Of a stretch of DNA of 64,000 nucleotides, positions 1-10,411 are shown in pieces. This DNA is from Amyelois transitella (Eukaryota; Arthropoda; Insecta; Lepidoptera; Pyralidae): NCBI RefSeq assembly GCF_032362555.1, contig NC_083527.1:806001-870000 (forward strand), in the 5' to 3' direction. The translations under genes and the position numbers were made by a program. Below the pieces are notes generated by a model. The model did not search any database. It saw only the letters and a program-made list of their open reading frames with translations, and was not told where the DNA came from. How positions within the stretch are numbered: the stretch's first letter is position 1; every line of letters starts with the position of its first letter.

Positions 1-476
1 GCAGAAGCTGTATCCATAAACGTAATATGTGTAAATGTATGTATAAATGTAAAACATTTCCCTAAATTTATGCACGTTAAATGTACAACAATTGGACTTA
101 ATATGATGGCCACTGTTAAACAAAACTTTAGACTAAACTGAGATAGGTAGTATATACGTAGGCTTTCCTTTGGAAAAGATTCTAAGAAACTATCAAAGGA
201 GCAAAGTCCTGGGTAACAGGTGAATACCTATAAAATTAATTAAAGCACCTCAAAATATCATCACATAGGTACTTGAATGGTGTTTGTGTTAAACACAAAC
301 TTTTGTTATTTTTCCTACTATTGTTCAGTGATGGACAATGTACAATCGGTCAACTTTTTTAAATTTAAGTATTTAACACCTGGTTTTGAATTGTTGTTCC
401 TAGTCCAATTTGGATTTTTCAAAATGTCTCAGGTACTTCATTAAATTCTTATAACAACAGTAAATATTAAAATAAA
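1..476. other. Upstream spacer of the protease homolog
   Basis: AT-rich non-coding sequence before the first start codon. I see no convincing repeat family, RNA gene or coding exon. It presumably holds the promoter and 5' UTR of the gene starting at 477, but no core promoter element stands out. Confidence 0.4.
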
Positions 477-2725
477 ATGTTGAAATTGAAAATTCTTGTG
501 TGCGTAATATTTATTAATAACGTTTATAGCGACCGAACAAGTCCTGATATAAGTGATTACGATTCACTCAATACAGAAGACAATGAGATTTCATTTGAAA
601 AAGGCAATAATGAAGAAACAACAAATCTGTTCAATTTAGATAACAATAACTTAGAAAAACGAGATTCAAATGAAACAATTGAATCAGGAAATGACGATAA
701 TAATGTAACTGAAAAAATAGACACAGCAAATACAATTACTGAAATAGCAAGCGACGTAGTCACAGAAATAGGAGATTCAAAATCAATCAAAACTAAAGAT
801 CTTCTGAATTCAAATTATACATTTATTCAAAATCACAAAAACATCTCAGTAACAGACAAGTCAGTAAGAAATCAACCTCAAGTGAAATTAGATACAACGG
901 ATAGTAACGAGATTAAGCGATTTGGTAAGTTTTTTCTATGATTTGTACAAAAAATAAATATACCACTTGGAACTTAAGTGTCTTCTCAGCTACAATTAAA
1001 AATGTTTTCATACGTGTCAAAACATACACACGTGTAAAATCTACACACATTACACCTTCACCTACGTAAGGTGACACAAAAATAAATAGCACTGCTGACT
1101 ATGTATCAACTTAACAAAATTTTATTACGATATCGTTTAAAGAACTATTTTTTCTTTTTCAGATGAATCAAGGCGAACTCTGTTCAAGAATTGCAAGGAC
1201 CGAATCAATGACGATCTTTGTCGAAACACATTGATAGATTACCCGTACGCTGTCTCTATTCAAAAGTTGGGTGCGCACTACGCAACAGGAGCTTTGTTGG
1301 ATAAAAGATGGATTTTGACTGTTGCTGGTGAATTTTATACGTAAGTCATCCTTTGTTTTAGTACCTTGAGAGCTAGGTGTTCATCTATTTGACCTCATTG
1401 GTGAAGTGGTAATTGAAGTGGTTCATCATCTGTGTTTGTCGGTTGCATCATTAGCGATGTAGCTTCAAAGCCCAATTCCATAAGTGGTAATGAAACAAAG
1501 GGACCTATGGGGTTTCTTTTCTATCAGGGCAACTTAATTCTGGCTATACATCCAATCCTATAACTGTTAAAATAAACGTGTTTTTTGTTTCAGTGTCAGA
1601 GAATCAATAAAATTATTTAGAGTGCGCCTAGGCTCAGTAAACTGCAAAAGAGGTGGCTTGGTAGTTCCTCTTCAAGAGGTAAACATCCACCCGTTGTACG
1701 TCCCAGGAAAGGCAGGGTATGACCTCGCGCTGTTGAGGATGGGGGAGGCTGTAAACTTTACTGACTATATCAGGCCGATAAAGCTGTCTGAAGCCAAGGA
1801 GAAAGTGATAAGCGCCAAATTCTTGGCTACATATTGGCCGAGGCTAATTGTAAGTAGGAGATTTTGTATATCTAAAATAGCGCATATTTTCAAAGTCTTC
1901 CTGTGTTTTGTAGTTATCAGTAACAAGGTAGTTAAGCAATCAACTAGCACTGAATGTCGATTAGAATAGGCCTAACTACAACAATAAATTTAATTTTAGG
2001 TAAAAGGCGAACTGCTCCCTCAGAACGCCAGTGAAAGAACTAAATCGACCAGTTTAAGAGTGTCAACCCAGCGGCTTATTGGCGGGCAATTCTGTCGGAA
2101 AATGATGCTGGAGATGAACGAACATCTGCAAGAAGGCAGTTTGTGCCTCAAGCCCCTGGTCACTCATCACAGCTTGTGCTTGGTAAGATTATTGGCTGTC
2201 ATCAACGATTCAACACTAAGGATCATATTAACAGTCGCAAGTGTGTAATAACATTTTCGATGCTATCAGTATTATGCATCTTGATTCATGTCCTACCTAA
2301 TACTAATAGCTCTTGAATTTCTTGATGACAATGCTAACAAAATAAATCAAAATACCTACTTTATAGTAGACTACTGATTTTCAATCGACAAACGTTCAGG
2401 CTAAATGTTTGACTGGTAGATAATGCCATTAGCATTAAGTCCGCCAATTGTGCTAGTTATTTGTATTATGTGTTACAAACGCAATGAAGTTAAGGCTCGT
2501 ATAGATTTCAGTACGATCAATATTAATTTTAACTTCTTCACTATAATTTTATTTCTTTCACAGCCTGACCCTGGAGCTCCCATAGCAGCAGACGACGGTC
2601 TCTGGGGCATCACCTCGGGGTGGACGTCGAAATTGTGTTATATGGTTCCAGGGCCTACGATCTTCACAAGAATCTCCTCGCCACTCGTGCGATCCTGGTT
2701 AGAAACCCAACTTCTGGGGCCATAG
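477..2725 (+). CDS. Secreted serine protease homolog (trypsin fold, catalytically inactive)
   Basis: Five exons, 477-924, 1163-1340, 1594-1849, 2000-2182 and 2564-2725, join in frame to a 408-residue protein. A hydrophobic start (MLKLKILVCVIFINNVYS) looks like a signal peptide. It is followed by about 125 residues rich in Asp, Glu, Asn and Thr with several possible N-glycosylation sites, and then a trypsin-like domain from about residue 150. The domain keeps GYDLALLR, with the Asp of the triad, and the C-terminal GLWGITSGW and TRISSPLVRSWL blocks. The region that should read TAAHC reads ILTVAGEF, so the His is lost. The GDSGGP loop reads PDPGAPI, so the Ser is lost. No IVGG-type activation start is evident (RNTLIDYPYAVSIQ). 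Such homologs usually act as cofactors or decoys in extracellular cascades; the role here is inferred. The start was chosen for the signal peptide. A polyadenylation signal lies at 2914. Confidence 0.85.
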
Positions 2726-2913
2726 TTTACTTAGTAATTAATTACATAAATTTTAACACACAAGTACCTTTCTACTTTTAAAATGGTGATGTATTTGTAA
2801 TGGAATAACGCGAGAGCTCCAAAATAGATTAAGTCATTAAATTAATAGATTTATTATTTGTTGTTAAATAAGGTGATATTTGTATAAATTTTATAATTCA
2901 TTTGTACATTTTC

Positions 2914-2919
2914 AATAAA
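2914..2919 (+). promoter_or_regulatory. Polyadenylation signal AATAAA (protease homolog)
   Basis: AATAAA lies about 190 bp after the stop codon at 2723-2725 in AT-rich sequence. It is the best candidate 3' end for the protease homolog. Confidence 0.5.
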
Positions 2920-3670
2920 ATTTATTTTTTACATTTATTGTTTTTATTACGTTGCTGTGTAATGGGGATTTATTCCAGTCTGATACTACTAAGTTTTGAT
3001 CCCAGTGGGATCACGATTATTTTATTTATTTTTTTATTCCCGTCGGATACCACTTGCATAATATACCAGTGGGATCAACTATAGTTAACAAAGGATGATG
3101 AAGAACAATTAATATTAGTCATATGGTGTTAGGCTTCATTAGTTTCTCACTAAGTGACAATATCATTCTGCAAATTATACATTATTCGATCATGCGCATT
3201 ATGTATTGTTAATAAAGAATTAAGAAATACTTTAATTTGTATGTAAATAGACAGAAATATATCATGACTCCAAATAGCAATAAATTACTACGTAGTGTTT
3301 GCTTTTTAAATCACAAGATCGGAGCAGATGTTACGTACGTTTTCAATTGTTTACTATTTCAAATAATATGACAGTGTAATCTTACGTCCCTTAGCGATAG
3401 TAACACTGTCAAAAGTTTTAGGAAAAATAATAGTTTTATATAATTAGCAAAATAAATAAACGCTATATTTAATCACGTTTTAGCAGAGTTTCTTTATAAT
3501 ATTTTGATACCTACACAGCTCTGTTGCTTGTAGCCATGTGAATTCTAATATTCTAGCAGAGAAAAAAAGGGCTATCTAGATCTGAGATACTGATGGAAGT
3601 GGCTGAGAATGTAAATACAAAAAGAGTTAACGAACTTTGAGTTATACATGGTGCCTATGATATCATAATA

Positions 3671-3874
3671 TGAGGAGTTGTACCTTCCATCATCAGCTCA
3701 TTCACATGGGATGATGACTATCAGACGCAAATACTTAAACAGATCTATGAAATTGTCAAAAACGTAATTGCCTGTAAATTTGAGGTTTGCCCTTGATTTC
3801 CCTGGAATACCATCATCAGATCCTGACTAGGTAACAACGGGACCAACTTGAAAGTATACTCTACCGAACAAAAA
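3671..3874. repeat. Dispersed repeat fragment shared with Helitron interior
   Basis: About 200 bp here is nearly identical, in reverse complement, to 39100-39302 inside the Helitron-like element at 38805-40479. Both run from the GAGGAGTTGTACC side to ACCGAACAAAAA. It is a solo remnant of that element or of an older repeat captured by it. Confidence 0.75.
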
Positions 3875-4060
3875 CTGTATGTTGCTTGCTCGCGTGTCAG
3901 CTCTCCCTCTAACCTGTTCATACTGGTAAATAATAAAAAAAACTAAAAATATTGTTTACAAGGAAATCCTGTAAGGCCTCTTCGTCCTATAAATCCTGTT
4001 TTTTTTTTTCTTTTGAGACGATGATTTTGTCTCGCTTTACTTTTTCTATATAGATTTGTA

Positions 4061-4323
4061 TGTATACTAATATTATAAAGAGGAACAATCTATTTTTTAT
4101 ATGTTTGTTTGTTTACACATGTAATCGATAAACTCCGAAACTACTGAATCGATTTCAAACATTCACCATTAGAAAGCTACATCATCCCTGAGTAACACAG
4201 GCTATATTTAATTCCAGTTGTAACAAGATTTCAGCCTGTGGAAGAAAAAGCCCTGTCGAGATCATTAAAAAACGCTATATATAACCGAATTACACGTGGG
4301 CGAAGCCGCGGGCGGAAAACTAG
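4061..4323 (+). mobile_element. Short non-autonomous Helitron-like element
   Basis: Starts near TATACTAATATTATAAAG and ends with a GC-rich hairpin (CGTGGGCGAAGCCGCG) about 14 bases before a terminal CTAG followed by T. This matches the Helitron 3' structure (hairpin plus CTRR, A/T target). The expected TC start is degraded. No coding capacity. Confidence 0.6.
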
Positions 4324-4599
4324 TCATAATATAGGGATTCTAAAAGCATGTGCATTATACTTAATTAATGGAAGGGTCTTTTTATAATTATTATTAGGTA
4401 CCCCTCTAAGATTTATACTAAAATTATTATTATTTTCAATTACTTATTTTTGACTGAATATTATATTTTAAAATTCAACATTATACATACATATTACATT
4501 ACTATATATTAAAATAAAATATATAAAAAAGAATGGCATAAGTAGAAAACAACACAAAACAATTTTAATTTGAGTAACTGAAACGTCGCATCACCCAAA

Positions 4600-4852
4600 A
4601 AACAAAGCGGTACTCCTCTGGGATGTACACTAAGCCCTTTGTTTTTTTACTACAACACCACTGAATAAGTTCAATAACTAAAACAACTGAAACCGCCTGA
4701 ATCTGCTTCGATTCGCGCAAACCACCGATAAGAGAAAAAGTAAATAAACATAAAGGTGCACCACAAGGATGCATCTTAAGCCCGCTTATATTTATTCTTA
4801 CTTTGTTGACAGTTTCTCTAAATATTATCGGGAATTACATTCATAATACGTA
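4600..4852 (+). pseudogene. Decayed non-LTR reverse transcriptase segment
   Basis: Two short stretches resemble the conserved G-x-P-Q-G-x-x-L-S-P block of LINE reverse transcriptases: SGTPLGCTLSPLF at 4606-4644 and GAPQGCILSPLIFIL at 4755-4799. They lie about 145 bp apart in the same frame, separated by stops. The pair suggests a decayed tandem or recombined LINE relic. The LINE clade cannot be assigned. Confidence 0.5.
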
Positions 4853-5614
4853 ACTTGTACGTTGTAACCTTACCTATAAACATATTTGCTTTCACAAAGT
4901 AAATAAGCAAGCCACATTTGCACAAGACGTACCTACTGAATGTAAATAATATCATGTCACATTTATTTGTTGAGAGCAAATTTGTGAACAATATTTTATC
5001 GGAGACAATCGGAGTATCCCCAACATTTTCTATTTTTGGATGGAGCATAGGGTTGAACATAAAATTGAAAACTTCGTTCAGAATCGGTAGTTATAATAAT
5101 GATGATAAGTGTTAAGAATTTTAATCCCAAAAAATTAACTTTTTACTATAATAGGAATAGTTGATACGTATAAGATTACAATAACAATAGGTACATATTA
5201 GTAGTTAAGCTAAACTTTAGCTTCTAAATAAAGAAGGTATAAAACTAGAAAAAACTTTAAAGCCAATTAGTCATTAAGCACAATAATTTGAATGAATAAA
5301 TAAATATATTAATTGTTACCTAAAATAATGTAAGAATTGTTTATGACAACTGATTTTTTTAAATAATTCATCAAACAGTAGTTTTGAATTACAAACATTG
5401 TTTAACTTCAATAAATAATTTTGACCATCCCTGATGAAAACGTCGTATAAAAGAGATGCTATCTTACGAATCGTAATAATTTATCATCAAAAATGGGTAG
5501 AAACCGGTAGCAACAGAAGTTTAAAAAAATCTAGATAGAAATTAAGAAAAAATAGAGATAAATAGACTGAAATAAATAAAATATAGTAAAATTAAAATAT
5601 AAATAAATAGGAAA

Positions 5615-8600
5615 ATGAAAAGTGATATCAAAATGAATAAAGGACATACTTATGTGCAATGGATGGTTGCTTTTGTAGGTAAGTACGTACATACATATAA
5701 TCACGTCTTTATCTTGCGAGGTAGGCAGAGCCAACAATATCGTGTTTTTTTTAAATAAAATGTAGTTTTTTAAGAAGACTTGGATTAAAGTTGCAGTTTC
5801 GAAAATAATCCAAACCGTTGAAAAAGTACATTAAATTATTATCTTAATTATTAAAATTAAAACTAAAATTACTTATTAAAAAAAAGATGAACAAACTAAA
5901 ATCAATTTAACAAATAGTACAGTCCCAGCATAGCATCAACTTGCGGGAGTGTGCCCAAAAAGGCTGGCAGGGTTACCATTCAAAATGGCAATGCTGCCAG
6001 CCTTTCTGGGCTTCTCTAAGCTAGATAATTTCCAGATGGGCCCACGGTCCCAGAGTTGAGAAAATAAGTAAGAATCTACGTAGATACGTAGAATGATGTC
6101 AATTTATCAATTGTTAATTTCAGCCGAGATAACCCTTCTGACCTATGGACTCCAAGCAGGATGGATGTCTCCCATGAAGACAGTTCTCCAATCAGATTCG
6201 TCACCAGCTGGCAGGCCGCTCACAGACATGGAGATGACCTGGGTGGCTAGTGTGCTACCGCTCGCTGGAGTGGTGGGGGTGCCACTGTATGTTTATATAG
6301 CTGACAATTACGGAAGAAAAGTGGGGGTGTTAGTGATGGCTATTATGCAAATGGTAATTCATATTTGAAGTAATTATGACTTCTCCTTCTTTGTTTCCGG
6401 GAAAGTTTATCGACACGTTCGATTTTAATCACTCGGAATGCATTTGGCGTTGTCTCCGTACGGTACAGGCATCCTAAAACGTTGCAAGTCTTTATGGCTG
6501 ACTCTTTTTATGATTTCAATTCTTTCTTGAATAAAAATTGGAAAATTGACCCTCATAATTATAACAATTAACTTTCCCTTTTCAGAGTTGCTGGATATTG
6601 AAACTGTCAACTACCAGTGTCACCAGTCTCATCATTGCCAGAATCCTAGGAGGCATTCCAGCTGGTGGTTGCTTCCAGCTCATCCCAGTCTACATTAAAG
6701 AAATAAGCCAGGACAGCATTAGAGGAATGCTGGTTTCCATGTTCCTCCTTATGCAGAACATTGGGATTTTCATGATATATGCCATGGGAGCGTACTTGGA
6801 TTACTGCACAGTTCTCTGGATTGTTCTGGCGATATCAGTGGTGTCTGTCGTGGCGCTCATCAAAGCTCCTGAGAGTCCTTCGTTCCTGGTGAAGATGGGT
6901 AAATATGAGGTACGATAATCAATATCAATAATGAAGATTTATAAAACCTTTCCACTACAAAGTAACTAGGTGGCTGATGATAGACGGACAAGAATGCCAG
7001 ATGCAGAAACTTAGTTGGCATGTAAGTTGGTATATTCTATCAGAATATAAGTTGTTATTAAAATATTACGTTTCTTTTCAGGAAGCAGCTTCAACTGCAG
7101 CGTTTTTGCGAGGGTTGGACATGAGCGACAAGGAGATCCAAAATGAACTCAACTGCATGAAAGAGGACGACAGACAATTCAAAGCTCTTCCCGATGTTAC
7201 AGTCCTCACTATTTGTAAGTACAATCACAAATGTTCTGTTTAAGGAGTATGTATGATCAACATTCTCTTTGTCATTTAGATGCTTAGCTGTCCTAAGGTT
7301 TGAGATTCATAACAATACTATCAGGACTACGCCTAGCTTTGAAACTTATACCCAGACATGCTTTAAGGAAGAACTATTTATCAAATACCTTCAGTATTAC
7401 GGATTCTTTTACAAACATTTTTTTTTTGCTTTTATAAGGCAATCTGGAGTTATATCACCACCGGATCTGATTATCATTAGTACATACATACATACATACA
7501 TATGGTCACGTCCATATCCCATGCGGGGTAGACAGAGCCAACAGTCTTGAAGACTAAATGGCCACGTTCAGCTATTTGGCTTAATGATAGAATTGAGATT
7601 CAAATAGTGACAGGTGCGTGGTTGTACATCGCCTAAAAGAAGAATCCAAAGTTTATAAGCCTATCCCTTAGTCGCCTTTTACGACATCCATGGGAAAGAG
7701 ATGGAGTGGTCCTATTCTTTTTTTGTATTGGTGCCGGGAACCTCACGGCACTTAATTATCATTTGTTGTTTTTGTTATCTTTCCAGTCAAAAACAGGTCC
7801 TCCCGCACCGGCGTCCTCCTCGTCCTCCTCATCATCAGCATGCAAGCCATGAACGGCAACTTCGCGATCGTCACGTACGCCTCATCCATTATGGCGGCGT
7901 CTGGAGTCACCTTGAGTCCAGAGCTGCAGACGCTCAGTATACCCATTGTGATGATTGTGGGTTCGTTCGTGTCTATGAGCTGTGTGGACAAGTTTGGTAG
8001 GAAGGTAAGATTACTAAAAATTTTGTCCATTTTGTTCAGTCTTCGTCACATATGTTTTCTCCATCATTGCGGTATCTGGAGTCACCTTGATTTCGGAGAT
8101 GCAGACGCTGAGTATACCCAACCCATTGTAATAATTTTGGGCTCGTTCGTATTTATGAGCTGTGAAGACAAGTTTGGTTGGAAGGCGAGATTCTAAGGCA
8201 TGGTTATTATTTGACGCTTTTAGACAATACCTACATCAAAAATGATTTTTGATAGAAATGACCAATATATTTGAACGAACTGAATAATCATGAATAATTC
8301 AAATAGATTTATGCGCTGACAGATATTGTTTCGTAAGAAGACCATATGTATATCAGGGAAATTACCACCACTAGTGCGTGAGGTGGTTTAGATTAGAGAT
8401 CTGAACTCATGCAGTTTGGTTTACTGATTTGCATCAATAACTCCATGATTATACTTACTACTTTTCCTTCCAGACAATACTAGCTTTGGCATTCGCACTC
8501 ACCACCGCGTCACTGGTCGGTCTCGGCTCAGTCCTGACGGTTCAGCATCACGGAGGCAGTCTCCCAAGCTGGTTGCCGGTCGCATCCATCATCACGTCTG

Positions 8601-9482
8601 TATGGTCGTATGCTGCTGGAGTGTCGCCTATGCCTTACGTCATCATGTCAGAAATGTTTAACTTCCAAGTGAGTGTTTTTGATTTATTCTTGGTTATGTT
8701 CCTAGTCCGAGCGAAATAAAACGCGAAGCCCAAGACCGAGCGGGATGGCGACGCACTGTGGATGCCCTCTGCCCCAGCTAGGGGACATAGGACCTTAAGT
8801 CAAGTAAGTTATGTTCCTAGTTGGTATCGAGGTTAAGTCTTTAGGATGATTGAACATTTGGCGGGGTTATAGATAGGTGTAGCGTGTATTATGCTATCCA
8901 TCCCTTTAAAGGGAATGGGAATGAAAAAGTCTTAACCCAAAACGGGTATTCAAACGAACACTACGCATAACTTGCAGAAGTCAAGAGGCTTTTAAAGACT
9001 TACAAGTCTAATGGTTTTCGATTCGTGAAACCCGATGCTTGTCTCTGAACCACAAGTTCCGTTTTCGGTCTCTAGTCACGTTCACGTCATTATTTACAGA
9101 TCAACCAACAAATTACTATACTGGCTCTCTCTGAAAAAATAGATTTGGTTTGCGGAACACTTGCACGTAAAAGTATCGATAGTGTAATTTTGTGATACTA
9201 ATAACGAATTAACGAGCACAATCCATGTCATTTCTTCTAAAATATCGATTTCATTTACAGATCCGAGCGAAAGTATTGGGCTGCATAGTGTCTTACGCGT
9301 GGTTCATATCATTCGTCCAACTCTTCGCCTTCACACCAACCGCTGTTACGCTTGGTCTTCACAACACTATGTACTGCTTCGCCGCTGTCAATCTGATCGG
9401 GGTTTTCTTGACTTTGGTAGTGGTTCCAGAGACCAGGGGGAAGAGTGTCGAGGAGATTGAGAGGATGTTGGCTAAGAAATGA
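5615..9482 (+). CDS. MFS sugar transporter A (facilitated trehalose transporter Tret1-like)
   Basis: Seven exons, 5615-5678, 6124-6353, 6586-6909, 7082-7214, 7787-8004, 8474-8668 and 9261-9482, give 461 residues. Sugar-porter landmarks occur in order: DNYGRK after TM2, R-x-L-G-G with PVYIKEIS and the RG of SIRG, PESPSFLVKMGK before the central loop, DKFGRK between TM8 and TM9, and PETRGKSVEEIERML after TM12. The profile is that of 12-TM Tret1-like plasma-membrane carriers; the substrate (trehalose or hexose) is inferred. The start ATG at 5615 gives a short cytosolic tail; a second in-frame ATG lies six codons downstream. Intron 4 carries an S1 repeat (7482-7754), intron 5 a decayed copy of exon 5, and intron 6 a LINE L2 tail. 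Exon lengths 230 and 324 equal the sums of split exons in transporters D and E, tying the genes together. Confidence 0.9.
7482..7754 (-). mobile_element. S1 SINE-like element
   Basis: Near full-length S1 copy in transporter A intron 4, ending about 30 bp before exon 5. A likely 12-bp target-site duplication, ATTATCATT(A/T)GT with one mismatch, flanks it at 7470-7481 and 7755-7766. Confidence 0.75.
8036..8197 (+). pseudogene. Decayed tandem copy of transporter A exon 5
   Basis: This stretch repeats the second half of exon 5 (7870-8004): the shared parts are GTCACCTTG, GAGATGCAGACGCTGAGTATACCC, TTGTA/GAT, GGCTCGTTCGT, ATGAGCTGTG and GACAAGTTTGG. The repeat carries indels (an extra ACCC), substitutions, and a destroyed donor (GAAGGCGAGA instead of GAAGGTAAGA). 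It is an abandoned exon duplicate within intron 5. Confidence 0.85.
8700..8812 (+). mobile_element. LINE L2 3' end fragment
   Basis: In transporter A intron 6. Encodes the last residues of a LINE (KREAQDRAGWRRTVDALCPS-like) followed by the GGGGACATAGGACCTTAAGTC tail, matching the longer minus-strand copy at 50354-50858. Confidence 0.75.
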
Positions 9483-10411
9483 ATGAAGAGAAGGCCGCGC
9501 TGTACGGACAGCGTACTGATGAACGTATAGGTACTATGTACTATACATATACTATGTGTACTACTATATTGTATGGCAAAATATAATAATACCTTGTCAA
9601 TGTGTAAAATTTTGAAACCTGTGGACTAAATATTTTTTGTATTAAGGTGTAAAAATACGTAAGATAGAAGAAGAAATAACTTATTTTAACTTCTTATTTG
9701 TTGATTTTATATTCTGCGGTACGAATTAACATTTCGCGAAAAAAGTAAATATTTGAGTGATAAAATTAAATAATTTAAATAAAATAATTTACTTTGATAG
9801 GTTACAGGTAGGGTAGGTACGAGAAGTGTGTAAATAGCTATTAAGATTATTATTAGCTACCAATGCTGGACGTTGAAACAAAAATAAATAGGCTGGACCT
9901 ATGTAAATGTTTTCGTAATTATAATTCATATGGGTAATCATTGTATAATGTAAATATATTATTTTGTTTTGTTAAGTAATAAAACAAGCACCAACCTTAT
10001 TTTATTTAATTTTGTAGTCTCCTTTTGTACCTTTCATTCTTGTATTTAATCAAAATTTCATGTTTTCAAGATAAAAATTCCTAACCTTTTAGGAAATTTA
10101 TACCTACTCTACAAATAAAAATAAAAATAATATTTGCCTCCGTCTGCTGACTCCGATCTATGCCTCTGAGAAAGTGATATAATTTAATGGTTATGTTGTG
10201 AGCGTCAAACTCACTGTCAACATAAAATGTCAAAATATATCAACAAAGGCAGGCAGAGCAAAGGCAGGGCAATTTGGGCAATAGAATTTGGGAAAAAGGA
10301 AAAATAATAAAGTTTAAAGAGGTCAGCAATGTATGAAAATTAATCATAATTAGTTTAAACGCTTTTTAATTTACTGAATTATTTTCTAAGTTGTGCTTAT
10401 TACATATCAAA
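9483..10411. other. Spacer between transporter A and GPAA1
   Basis: Contains the 3' UTR of transporter A and the presumed promoter and 5' UTR of GPAA1. I recognise no repeat family or further gene in it. Confidence 0.5.
9978..9983 (+). promoter_or_regulatory. Polyadenylation signal AATAAA (transporter A)
   Basis: AATAAA about 500 bp after the stop codon of transporter A. Several weaker A/T-rich hexamers precede it, so alternative 3' ends are possible. Confidence 0.4.

Larger units (their letters stand above)
2726..5614. other. Intergenic spacer with transposon debris
   Basis: No intact gene between the protease homolog and transporter A. Recognisable content is a fragment shared with a Helitron interior (3671-3874), a short Helitron-like element (4061-4323) and a decayed reverse-transcriptase segment (4600-4852). 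The rest is AT-rich sequence in which I recognise nothing. Confidence 0.6.

Noticed and set aside
557-790. Minus-strand open frame over protease homolog exon 1
   Set aside because: Mirror frame of a low-complexity coding exon; no supporting features.
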